NCBI RefSeq assembly: GCF_944391105.1
Contig: NZ_CALXSK010000006.1
Location: 43,263-107,262, forward strand
DNA: 64,000 nucleotides
Source: an uncultured Victivallis sp.
Lineage (GTDB): Bacteria; Verrucomicrobiota; Lentisphaeria; Victivallales; Victivallaceae
Direction of reading: 5' to 3'
Shown: positions 55,945 through 63,343 of the stretch, one piece after another
Numbering within the stretch: the stretch's first letter is position 1
Layout of the letters: the number at the start of each line of letters is the position of its first letter
Made by a program: the position numbers and the translations under genes
The notes under the pieces: generated by a model
The model's input: the letters and a program-made list of their open reading frames with translations, nothing else
Databases searched by the model: none
What the model was told of the DNA's origin: nothing

Positions 55945-56649
55945 ATGAACATCAATTCCTGTGATCCGCTTTATCGTCGCTATCAGCCGGAACGGACCTC
56001 CCGGGTTCGGGAGGAGATCGAGTGGTCGATCACTTACACTTACAACGCTCTCGACGCAGACGCGCCCCGGCTGCTCCTCATCGGCGACTCCATCTGCAAC
56101 GGGTATCAGAATGCCGTTCGTGAAAAGCTCCGGCATATCATGAACACCTCATTCTGGGCTTCCTCGAAGTGCGTGACCGACAGGGATTATTTTCGTGAAC
56201 TCGACCTGATCTTATCGGGATACCGCTATGACGTGATCTCCTTCAACAACGGGTTGCACAGCCTCGTAACCGACATTGCGGAGTGGACGAACGCCTATCG
56301 TTCCGCAGTCGCTTTCATTCGGGAGAAGTGTCCGCACTCCCGGTTGTTTCTGACCAACAGCACGCCGTTGAAGGATCCTGAGAAGACCGCCCGGGCCGTG
56401 GAGTTGAACCGGATCGTCGACGAGACTGCGAAAATGGAACAGCTCCCCGTGATCGATCTCTTTTCGCTGATGAATCCTCTTGACCGCGATAAATTCTGGT
56501 GTGATGTTTACCACTTCCGTCCCGAGGCGATCGAACTGCAGGCCGAACTCATCGCCGGAACCGTCGGCATTCTGCCGGAGGTCGCGGCCTCCCGGAGAGA
56601 GGTCGTTCAGCACGGGACTGCAACCGGGCCGTCCGGTGCTCTGAAGTGA
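55945..56649 (+). CDS. SGNH/GDSL-type hydrolase
   Basis: A 234 aa esterase-like protein without a signal peptide. Block I is LLLIGDSICNGYQ near residue 43 (nucleophile Ser in GDSI), the Asn block is SFNNGLHS near residue 97, and the catalytic Asp-His pair is in WCDVYHFRPEA near residue 190. Such enzymes often remove acetyl groups from sugars; its place next to the aldolase-sialidase locus makes a sialate or carbohydrate O-acetylesterase plausible, but that is inference. Confidence 0.8.
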   Translation: MNINSCDPLYRRYQPERTSRVREEIEWSITYTYNALDADAPRLLLIGDSICNGYQNAVREKLRHIMNTSFWASSKCVTDRDYFRELDLILSGYRYDVISFNNGLHSLVTDIAEWTNAYRSAVAFIREKCPHSRLFLTNSTPLKDPEKTARAVELNRIVDETAKMEQLPVIDLFSLMNPLDRDKFWCDVYHFRPEAIELQAELIAGTVGILPEVAASRREVVQHGTATGPSGALK

Positions 56650-56658
56650 TTCCGGATT

Positions 56659-56680
56659 CCCCGCCGGAGGATCAGCGGGG
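56659..56680. terminator. Hairpin between convergent genes
   Basis: CCCCGC (56659-56664) pairs with GCGGGG (56675-56680) in the 58-base gap between the SGNH gene and the convergent lipoprotein gene. There is no clear U-run on either strand. Confidence 0.3.
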
Positions 56681-56707
56681 ATGGAACCCGGGAAATAGCC
56701 CTGAGCG

Positions 56708-57217
56708 TCAGAATTTGATCACGACCGGATCGTGCGAGAAGGAGTAGATCGTGGCGGTCGCGTCCTTGAAGTAAAGCACCTGCGTGTTGTCGTCGTCGGG
56801 GCTGTACATCTTCTTCAGCGACGGATAGGCGTCGAGCATGGAGGCTTTCGCTTCACGGCGGTTGTCGTCGACGAGCGTGCCGGAGAGACGGATCCACTCA
56901 TCGCCCTTCATCGCGCAGAGTTCGGTTTTCCCGTTGACGCCGAGCTGGCGCGAGACGTTTTTCTTCCGGCCGGTCTGGATGTAGAGTTTGCCTTCGAAGA
57001 TATGGATGGTGCCGAACGGGCGCACGCGCGGCTGATCGCCGTCGACCGTGGCGATGTAGTAGACCCCGGCATCCTTCAGAAACTGGTAAACATCCTGCAT
57101 TGTCATCGTATTTTCCTCCTTGTTTTCCGTCATCTCGTCAACCGACCGGCATCCGCAGAATACAAGAACCGCGGCGCAGAGGAGCACCATGACCGACAAA
57201 ATTTCTCTTTTCTTCAT
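56708..57217 (-). CDS. Pyridoxamine 5'-phosphate oxidase-fold protein with lipoprotein-like leader
   Basis: A 169 aa protein. Residues about 38-169 form a small split-barrel flavin-binding domain of the pyridoxamine-phosphate-oxidase-related group (VRPFGTIHIFEGKLYIQTG near residue 66, SRQLGVNGKTELCAMKGDEW near residue 89). Residues 1-25 are a lipoprotein-like signal (LSVMVLLCAAVLVFCGC), unusual for this normally cytoplasmic fold. A second start, ATG at about 57106, matches the usual domain beginning MTMQDVYQFLKDAG and has its own AAGGAGG. The upstream start also has AAGGAGG four bases away. Two protein forms are therefore possible. Confidence 0.8.
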   Translation of the reverse strand: MKKREILSVMVLLCAAVLVFCGCRSVDEMTENKEENTMTMQDVYQFLKDAGVYYIATVDGDQPRVRPFGTIHIFEGKLYIQTGRKKNVSRQLGVNGKTELCAMKGDEWIRLSGTLVDDNRREAKASMLDAYPSLKKMYSPDDDNTQVLYFKDATATIYSFSHDPVVIKF

Positions 57218-57376
57218 TCATCCTCCTTTTCGGTTAGAGTCTGTTGTTTTCCCTGCCGGGCATTTCGGTAGAAAAGCATACACCCGGAATCTTCTCCCGT
57301 CAAACGAAAAAGATGGCTTATCCGGAAAAATCGGGAAAAACCGACCGCTTTGCAGAAATCATGCCGGATATTCTGC

Positions 57377-57405
57377 TTGAAAAGAGTTTCCCTTTATGCT
57401 ATATT
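57377..57405 (+). promoter_or_regulatory. Promoter of the marR-yczE operon
   Basis: TTGAAA (57377-57382), a 17-base spacer and TATATT (57400-57405). Confidence 0.8.
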
Positions 57406-57419
57406 ATTAGGATACTAAT
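57406..57419. promoter_or_regulatory. MarR-type operator
   Basis: ATTAG-GATA-CTAAT, a perfect inverted repeat directly after the -10 and about 18 bases before the MarR-type start codon. The size and position fit autorepression by the MarR-type protein. Confidence 0.65.
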
Positions 57420-57436
57420 GATTTTTAAGAGATAAA

Positions 57437-57859
57437 ATGGAACACTCGCTGCACTACATTCTTCTGGCGGCCCACACGCTGTTTCAGAAACGGTTTCTCG
57501 CCCGGCTGCTGGGGGAGTATCCGGAGCTGCTGCCCGGTCAGCCGAAGGTGATCGACTTTCTGATGAGCCATCCGGCCTCCTTTCAGCGGGAGATTGCCGA
57601 CGGTTGTCTGATCGATCCGGCGACGCTCTCTCCGATTCTCGGGAAGATGGAGAAATCAGGATTGATCCGGCGCGACAAGAGCGATGAGAATCGGAAAAAT
57701 TCGATCGTCTCGCTCACGGCCCGGGCCGAGGAGATCGGACGCCGGATGAGGGAACTTTTCCGCGAGACGGAAGAAACTGCGTGCACGGGGATTCCGGAAC
57801 AGGAACGGGATTGTCTGCTGAGCTCTCTGCAAACAATTCTGAAAAATTGTCGGGGTTGA
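57437..57859 (+). CDS. MarR family transcriptional regulator
   Basis: A 140 aa winged-helix regulator. The recognition region is FQREIADGCLIDPATLSPILGKMEKSGLIRR, here residues about 49-79, followed by the wing DKSDENRKNSIVSLT and a dimerisation helix. It starts 18 bases after an inverted repeat overlapping its own promoter, so autorepression is likely. It is followed after 5 bases by a YczE-type membrane protein gene, presumably its regulated target. Confidence 0.88.
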   Translation: MEHSLHYILLAAHTLFQKRFLARLLGEYPELLPGQPKVIDFLMSHPASFQREIADGCLIDPATLSPILGKMEKSGLIRRDKSDENRKNSIVSLTARAEEIGRRMRELFRETEETACTGIPEQERDCLLSSLQTILKNCRG

Positions 57860-57864
57860 ATCAC

Positions 57865-58515
57865 ATGAAATATCGTTACAGCAAAAGGAAACGTTTTATT
57901 CTGTTCATCATCGGGCTTGTGCTCGCCGGACTCGGGGTCGCTCTCAGTACACGGCCGGGGCTTGGGACGTCTCCCATCACGAGTCTGCCCTACGTCATGA
58001 CCTTCATCATTCCGTGGACGCTCGGGATGACGACGGTCGGAATCAATTTGCTCTTCATCTTCATGCAGGCGATGATTCTGAAGCGTCGGTTCGGCTGGGC
58101 GCAGCTGGCGCAGCTTCCGACGCTTTTCGCATTCGGATTTTTCATCGATCTTGGAATGTGGGTCTCTTCCTTTTACATTCCGGAGGCGTATCCGCTGCGA
58201 TTGGTCGAGGAGCTGCTCGGGTGTGTGGTTCTGGCGACCGGCATTGCGTTTCAGTTGCTTGCGAATGTCTCCTACATGCCGGGCGACGGTTTCATTCGGA
58301 CGGTTTCGGAAGAGTACAAGATTCCATTTGGAACGGTGAAAGTCTGTTTCAACGTCTCCATTGTGGTGCTTGCGGTTCTCGTTTCGCTCTGTTATTTTCA
58401 GAAAGTCAGCGGAATCCGGGAGGGGACGGTGCTTGCGGCGGTTCTGGTCGGCCTCACGATTCGAATGCTTCAGCAGCCGCTGCGTTTCGTGAAGAAACAG
58501 CTGGTCAAGGCGTAA
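57865..58515 (+). CDS. YczE/YitT-type integral membrane protein
   Basis: A 216 aa membrane protein with about five hydrophobic spans, e.g. FILFIIGLVLAGLGVALS at residue 11. The conserved start-of-family pattern RPGLGTSPITSLPYVM near residue 30 and a later YMPGDGFIRTVSEEY near residue 132 fit the YczE/YyaS group. Function is not established. It lies 5 bases after the MarR-type gene; CGGGG upstream is a weak RBS. Confidence 0.8.
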   Translation: MKYRYSKRKRFILFIIGLVLAGLGVALSTRPGLGTSPITSLPYVMTFIIPWTLGMTTVGINLLFIFMQAMILKRRFGWAQLAQLPTLFAFGFFIDLGMWVSSFYIPEAYPLRLVEELLGCVVLATGIAFQLLANVSYMPGDGFIRTVSEEYKIPFGTVKVCFNVSIVVLAVLVSLCYFQKVSGIREGTVLAAVLVGLTIRMLQQPLRFVKKQLVKA

Positions 58516-58574
58516 GCCGCCGCCCGATTGGCTTCCCCCGGCGCGTTTTTTTCGGAAGAAAAATGTTCGTTTGA

Positions 58575-58602
58575 TTGACAACCCGACTTTTTATGGTATG
58601 TT
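58575..58602 (+). promoter_or_regulatory. Promoter of the GntR/LacI-type regulator
   Basis: TTGACA (58575-58580), a 16-base spacer and TATGTT (58597-58602). The -10 lies inside the dyad at 58594-58612. Confidence 0.7.
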
Positions 58603-58612
58603 ATTGAAACCA
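58594..58612. promoter_or_regulatory. Operator copy 1 (TGGTAT-N7-AAACCA)
   Basis: A 19-bp dyad overlapping the -10 of the GntR/LacI-type gene. Left arm TGGTAT is identical to copy 2 at 59787-59805; the right arm differs at one base. Confidence 0.6.
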
Positions 58613-58635
58613 AAGAGAGCGTGGGAGAGCATGAC

Positions 58636-59721
58636 ATGAAAAAGATTTCCGGGAAAAACGACGTGTGCCGGGAACACCTTCTTTCGGAAATCACGAGCGG
58701 GATATTCCGTCCCGGAGAGCGGCTGCCGGCGGAGCGCGAGTTGAGTGAAACATATCAGGTGAGCCGCAGCACCGTGCGGAATGCGTTGAGTGAACTCGAA
58801 GAACAGGGAATCGTCGAGCGCCGTCCGCCGGTGGGGACTTTTGTTTCCAGTGAGGCGATGAAGCGGATCGAACAACTTTCTGTCCGTTTCTCGCGGCTTC
58901 GCGCGTTTTTCGTCATGACGACCGGGCAGATCGACAACCCGTTTCTGCAGAAGCTCTTTCTCGCTCTGAAAAGCCGGATGCCGGATGAGGTGGAGCTTGC
59001 GGTCCGGTTGAGCGACAGCTGTCGTGGCGTGTTCGAAGGGGAGAAGCCGGACATCGTCTTTCTCTTCGGAAACTATCCGGAGGAGGAGCTGGTTATGCTC
59101 TCGAGGCAGATTCCGCACCTGGTCATCTGGGGAAGGATTCATGAGACGTTGAACTTCGTGACCACGGACGACTATGCGGGCGGGCGGCTGATGGCGGAAG
59201 CTGCGTGGCGTGCGGGGCATCGTCATCTGGCGATTCTCGGCCCTCTCGGGACCGATCCGCAGTGCGAATTCGCGTTGCGTGCCAAGGGGGCTGCTGCGTT
59301 CTGCCGGGAGCATAATATGCAGTTTCAGCTCCACCGCATGACGCTGGAGGAGTCGCTGAATTTGACGGCTGCCACGTTTTTTGCGCTTGACCATTTTCTG
59401 CGGGAGGATCCGGCGCTTTCCATGGTGTTGGCGCTGTGTGACCGGGAGGCGATTGCGATGATCGACTGCTGCCGCCGCCGGGGATTGAAAGTTCCTGGTG
59501 ATATCAGTATTATCGGATATGATGATCAATGTTTTGTCGGTTCGATTGATCCGCCGCTGACCACGATCCGCAGCGCCGCCGTGGAAATCGGTGAGCGGCT
59601 GGCCGGATTTTCGCAGGCGGTTCTGGAACATTCATCCGGCGAACCCGTGACGATCCGTGAAGCGATCACGCCGTTTCTGGTCGAGCGCAAAAGCGTCCGG
59701 ATCCTTCCCGTTGTCGAATAA
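58636..59721 (+). CDS. GntR-type DNA-binding domain fused to LacI-type effector domain
   Basis: A 361 aa AraR-type chimeric regulator. Residues about 12-75 are a GntR winged helix (FRPGERLPAERELSETYQVS, then STVRNALSELEEQGIVERR). Residues about 90-350 are a LacI/PBP-like sugar-sensing domain (TTDDYAGGRLMAEAAWRAGH near residue 178, IIGYDDQCFVGSIDPPLTTI near residue 300). The ATG at 58636 has GGGAG seven bases upstream. It precedes a pseudopilin-GH51 operon, and the same dyad overlaps both promoters, so it very probably represses both until L-arabinose or an arabinoside binds. Confidence 0.88.
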   Translation: MKKISGKNDVCREHLLSEITSGIFRPGERLPAERELSETYQVSRSTVRNALSELEEQGIVERRPPVGTFVSSEAMKRIEQLSVRFSRLRAFFVMTTGQIDNPFLQKLFLALKSRMPDEVELAVRLSDSCRGVFEGEKPDIVFLFGNYPEEELVMLSRQIPHLVIWGRIHETLNFVTTDDYAGGRLMAEAAWRAGHRHLAILGPLGTDPQCEFALRAKGAAAFCREHNMQFQLHRMTLEESLNLTAATFFALDHFLREDPALSMVLALCDREAIAMIDCCRRRGLKVPGDISIIGYDDQCFVGSIDPPLTTIRSAAVEIGERLAGFSQAVLEHSSGEPVTIREAITPFLVERKSVRILPVVE

Positions 59722-59766
59722 ACAGGCCAGAGGCGCACTATTTTTTCACTTTTTCATGGCGGGGTC

Positions 59767-59795
59767 TTGACATTTTGCAATGATTGTGGTATAAT
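59767..59795 (+). promoter_or_regulatory. Perfect consensus sigma-70 promoter of the pseudopilin-GH51 operon
   Basis: TTGACA (59767-59772), exactly 17 bases, then TATAAT (59790-59795): the strongest promoter in the window. A regulator dyad overlaps the -10, consistent with a strong promoter held under repression. Confidence 0.92.
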
Positions 59796-59805
59796 TTAAA
59801 TACCA
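59787..59805. promoter_or_regulatory. Operator copy 2 (TGGTAT-N7-ATACCA)
   Basis: A perfect 6-bp-arm dyad of 19 bases overlapping the -10 of the pseudopilin-GH51 promoter, with the same arm and spacing as the site at the regulator's own promoter. Confidence 0.65.
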
Positions 59806-59859
59806 TGATATATGGATTTACTCCTCATGAGAAAAAGAATTCATAGCAGGAAAGGGACG

Positions 59860-60535
59860 ATGGTGAATACCGTGAAGAGAAAAGATTTTACCTTGATCGA
59901 GCTCCTGGTTGTGATTGCGATCATTGCGATTCTTGCCTCAATGCTGCTGCCTGCATTGAATCAGGCGCGTGATCGTGCCCATGAGACCGGTTGCCTTTCC
60001 AACTTGAAGCAACTGATGCAGTATGAGCTCATGTATGCCGATGACAACGGTGGGCGTGTGCAGACTTTTGTCTGGTACCAGCAGCCGGGTTTTTTTGAAT
60101 TACTTTGGAATTACGGATCCCTCCAAGATTCCTTCGGGAATATTCTGTCCGAAATCGGAAGCCCGGCTGGCTTCGTTTCCGGACATGAGGAGGAGTTACG
60201 GGATCAACGCCGACGGATTCCGCAGCAATGCCGCCTATGGATTTGACGGAACCCGTACGGCTGATCCGGCTGATAACTATTACATGATTCAGCGGGTGCA
60301 ATCTCCGTCGCGCCGTTTTCTGCTGGCGGACGGAGACGACCTCTGGTTCGCCTTCAATCGAACGCTGGACACGTGGCTGCTGGATCCGGAAGATATGAAT
60401 CCCGCATACCGGCATGGGAACAACTCCCTTAATACGGCATTCTGGGATGGTCATGCAGAACGACGCAATTATAAGAATTTCCAATACGATCTTTCGCTTG
60501 AGAATCAGATTCTGTGGGCAACTTACAGCAGGTGA
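59860..60535 (+). pseudogene. Pseudopilin-like protein with H-x10-DG motif, frameshifted at a T7 tract
   Basis: Leader MVNTVKRKD then [20 protein letters not shown] (-1 Asp, +5 Glu), followed by [19 protein letters not shown]. The frame is coherent to about WYQQPGFF; the expected continuation [20 protein letters not shown] and [20 protein letters not shown] is one frame away and runs to the TGA at 60533-60535. The break fits one extra T in the run at 60090-60096. The C-terminal RHGNNSLNTAFWDGHAE carries the H-x10-DG variant. Repaired length is about 224 aa. It is first in the operon with the GH51 enzyme and is driven by a perfect promoter. Sequence error or recent mutation. Confidence 0.82.
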
Positions 60536-60551
60536 ATGAGGGGGGGCTGTC

Positions 60552-62630
60552 ATGCGTCTGGGATTTTCTCTGATGTTGTTTCTGTGGACCATGTTCCCGA
60601 CATTTGCAGGAGATGTGGTCATCACAGTTGATTCCGGTGATGAAAAAGGTCCGGTCAACGAGCTCGTTTTCGGCCACAATCTGGAGGCCGGAGACAGTCG
60701 TGGACTGTTCAGCCTGCCCGCCGATGCGCCGGAGCCTCGCACGTTTGAAGTCGGATACGCTCAGGGTTACTGGGATCCGGTTAATCAGCGACCTGCGCCC
60801 GGGGTAGTGCAACTCATGAAGCAATTTCGATTTGGCGCCTTGCGTTATCCCGGAGGATGCCTTGCACACAATTTTCGCTGGAAAGAGACAATCGGGCCGA
60901 TGGCCGAACGGGGGAGTGAAAACTGGTATTTCGGTTTGGACGAGTTTCTGCAACTTTGTTCCGCTTTGAAATGCGAACCGCAGATTATTGTCACAGATTA
61001 CGGGCTTGATTCCAGCTTGATTCCGCAGGATGCCGCGGATCTGGTGGAGTATTTGAACATGCCGGCCGATCCGGCCTATCCCTGGGCGATGAAACGGGCC
61101 GCAAACGGACACCCCGCTCCTTATGGAGTGAAGTATTTTGAAATCGGCAATGAGAGCAGCCACGGCAACCATGGAAACAAACCTTTCCGTCGTTATTCCG
61201 AAGTGGAGTATGCCGACTATTTCAATTCAACGGTACGGGCGATGAAAGCGGTTGATCCTTCTATCAAGACAGGCTATGTTCTGGATGGCCCTTCGACCGC
61301 CTGGGACAAATATATTGTGAAGCATTGCTCTGAGTTGGCGGACTTTGCTATCGTGCACAGTTATTATCCACGGACCGATTCTCTTGACCCGAAAAATGCC
61401 TTTCTCGCGGTGATGGCGGGGGGACCCCAGTTCGATCAATTGCTGGAGGAGTTTCGTCAGAGAATACGGGAAGGGGGACGCGAACTGCCGATTGCGTTGA
61501 CTGAATTCAATATGAGTTCCATCTCCGGAAGGCCTGATGCCATGCGCTTCAGTTTTCTGGCCGGGATGCAGAATGCGGAGACTTTGTGCAAGCTGATTGA
61601 TCCGGAAGAAAACATTCTTCTTGCCAATTACTGGTTTATTCTCAATGCGATGTATGGTATTGTCACCACCATTCCGGACAGCACTGCAATTGCGCCGGAT
61701 TATGATGGGACGCTGGTTTCCCGCAAAGCGGCTTCGCGTTTTTTCATGGCGCTGAAAAAATTCACGGGAAGTGAGGTGATCGGATGCCAGGTGATTGGCT
61801 CCCCGAGTTTTGAAGCTCCGTCCTTTGCCGGAATTCTCGCTTCGCGCGGGGAGAAATCGGAGCCGGAAGGGGAACCTGTGCCGGTTGCGTTGGAGAAATA
61901 TGATTTTTCCAGTTTCAGCAGGTATGGGAATCGGCTGCAGATTGCGGGCAGTGTGGTCGGGCGTGATCTGACGGCGACGCTCTGCGATTTTGACCGGGAG
62001 GCTTATCCGGCATTTGCCGTTGTGCCCAGACCAAAAGAGATTCCGCGCGGTCGGGCCTGGGTGGCTGTAGTTGATTTTGAAGCGAGATTCCTTCCAGACG
62101 GGGAGAGTACGGGAACCGCATCGGTTGGATTCGGTCTGATGGATTCCCGTGGCTGGGAGGCCACGCGTTGTGCTTCAGCCGTATACGGGCTCAACAAATT
62201 CAGGGAGTGGACGAAATTTTCACTTCCGCTGCAACTTCTGGACGATTCGGAACGGGTGAATCTCCTGTTGCGGTTTGAGCATGTGAATGGCAGGTTGTCC
62301 GGAAAACTTGAGTTGCGCAATCTCTCGGTGAAGGTGAAGGCATCCGGTTGTTTTCCCGCTTATCCGGGAGTTACCGCTTATGCGACGAAATCCGCTGACG
62401 GGAAGAAGCTTTTCGTAATCGCATTTAATCGCAGTTATGATCAGACCATTCCGGTGGACATCAGGCTGTCCGGATTCAAGGCGTCGGTTGCCGATATTGA
62501 AGAGTTGTACCAGGACAATGTTGCGACCGTCAAGGATTTTGCAATTGCGGAAAAGCAGCGGGAAGTCACCGGCGATGCGTTCCGCTATGCGCTTCCCCCG
62601 CATTCCATGACGGCTTTTGAATTCCAGTAG
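60552..62630 (+). CDS. Secreted GH51-type alpha-L-arabinofuranosidase
   Basis: Retaining arabinofuranosidase-like enzyme of 692 aa with a signal peptide (residues 1-19). The (beta/alpha)8 barrel has FGHNLEAGD near residue 38, LRYPGGCLAHNFRWKETIGP near residue 97, acid/base Glu201 in YFEIGNES and nucleophile Glu318 in ALTEFNMS. Residues about 445-600 look like an inserted beta-sandwich of carbohydrate-binding type between the barrel and the C-terminal beta domain, not usual in GH51. A G7 run forms the RBS. It follows the pseudopilin after 16 bases and lies behind an AraR-type regulator, which supports arabinose-containing substrates. Confidence 0.87.
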   Translation: MRLGFSLMLFLWTMFPTFAGDVVITVDSGDEKGPVNELVFGHNLEAGDSRGLFSLPADAPEPRTFEVGYAQGYWDPVNQRPAPGVVQLMKQFRFGALRYPGGCLAHNFRWKETIGPMAERGSENWYFGLDEFLQLCSALKCEPQIIVTDYGLDSSLIPQDAADLVEYLNMPADPAYPWAMKRAANGHPAPYGVKYFEIGNESSHGNHGNKPFRRYSEVEYADYFNSTVRAMKAVDPSIKTGYVLDGPSTAWDKYIVKHCSELADFAIVHSYYPRTDSLDPKNAFLAVMAGGPQFDQLLEEFRQRIREGGRELPIALTEFNMSSISGRPDAMRFSFLAGMQNAETLCKLIDPEENILLANYWFILNAMYGIVTTIPDSTAIAPDYDGTLVSRKAASRFFMALKKFTGSEVIGCQVIGSPSFEAPSFAGILASRGEKSEPEGEPVPVALEKYDFSSFSRYGNRLQIAGSVVGRDLTATLCDFDREAYPAFAVVPRPKEIPRGRAWVAVVDFEARFLPDGESTGTASVGFGLMDSRGWEATRCASAVYGLNKFREWTKFSLPLQLLDDSERVNLLLRFEHVNGRLSGKLELRNLSVKVKASGCFPAYPGVTAYATKSADGKKLFVIAFNRSYDQTIPVDIRLSGFKASVADIEELYQDNVATVKDFAIAEKQREVTGDAFRYALPPHSMTAFEFQ

Positions 62631-62695
62631 GGAAACGGAATTGGCTGCAGTCGGTTCCGGACTTTTCCGGCAGGTCGTTTCTGTAGGTTTCCGTC

Positions 62696-62724
62696 TTGAC
62701 TTTTCCGAGAGAAAGCTGTATGGT
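62696..62724 (+). promoter_or_regulatory. Orphan promoter
   Basis: TTGACT (62696-62701), a 17-base spacer and TATGGT (62719-62724). No gene follows in this direction; only short frames (for instance ATG at 62750, nine codons) and a stranded RBS at 62857-62863. Confidence 0.5.
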
Positions 62725-62881
62725 TGCGGCGAGTCAGTTTCTGTGATAAGATGGGAGGTTCCTTGCAGTGCCGGGACTGAGTCGGCGTCTGAATAGAAGA
62801 GTACCGGCTTGATTTTCCGCAGGGGAATGCTATTGTATGGAAGATCATCAGAAAAGAAAGGAGTATATAATGATAGTGTGA
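62725..62881 (+). other. Truncated gene front: leader and RBS without coding sequence
   Basis: AAAGGAG (about 62857-62863) sits 6 bases before an ATG at 62870 that is closed by TGA after three codons. Together with the promoter upstream this looks like the 5' end of a plus-strand gene whose body has been replaced by AT-rich DNA. Confidence 0.4.
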
Positions 62882-63054
62882 GCAGATTTATTTTCTATTT
62901 CTAGTCCCGTAAATGGCGGAAGAAGAGGAATACAACCAATCAAAAACAAGATAAAAGATAAGAAAAAAACTGCCGCTCCATAAATTTTAGAAACAGTCAT
63001 TTTCTTATCTGGGCTGAAGTTGTTGTTTTGATTTTTGAAAACACCTGTTCCCAT
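62848..63054 (-). CDS. Small membrane protein in AT-rich DNA
   Basis: A 68 aa protein with a hydrophobic stretch (AAVFFLSFILFLIGCIPLLPPF, split here as FFLSFILFLIGC and PLLPPF) and an Asn-rich start. GAGG a few bases before the ATG is a fair RBS. The base composition is far more AT-rich than in the rest of the window, so it is probably acquired. The C-terminus runs across the suspected junction, so it may be truncated or fused. No family recognised. Confidence 0.45.
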   Translation of the reverse strand: MGTGVFKNQNNNFSPDKKMTVSKIYGAAVFFLSFILFLIGCIPLLPPFTGLEIENKSAHTIIIYSFLF

Positions 63055-63205
63055 TTTTCCTCATCTCTCGGACTTTAGTGAGATATTATGCGGTAACATA
63101 TCATGAAAAAATCATGTTTCTCTATTGATGTTCAAGTTATTAAATGATTTTTCATAATCGACCAAAGGGTGATAAGGCCGCTATTGAAGATGACATCCTG
63201 TTTTT
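63055..63205. other. AT-rich gene-free stretch
   Basis: No coding sequence is supported. It contains a small hairpin CATGA-AAAAA-TCATG (63102-63116). Composition matches the neighbouring small membrane protein gene rather than the chromosome. Confidence 0.5.
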
Positions 63206-63343
63206 GGTAGTGTCCGATATTTTGCGCACATTTGTTTCTGAGTGATTACAGATGACAAACGTGAGTTGGCGCAGCCGAAGCAACCGACCGACCAGAGAGC
63301 TCCGGAGGAGCAGGTCGGTTGCGTAGGCGGAGCCTCCCGCCTT
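63206..63343. mobile_element. Probable end of an IS256-type element
   Basis: The 138 bases after the transposase stop contain two hairpins: a 10-bp stem GCAACCGACC (63280-63289) with GGTCGGTTGC (63313-63322), and GGCGG/CCGCC (63326-63341). A possible terminal sequence is GTGTCCGATATTTTGCGCAC beginning near 63209. The other end lies outside the window, so the terminal repeat cannot be confirmed. Confidence 0.4.
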
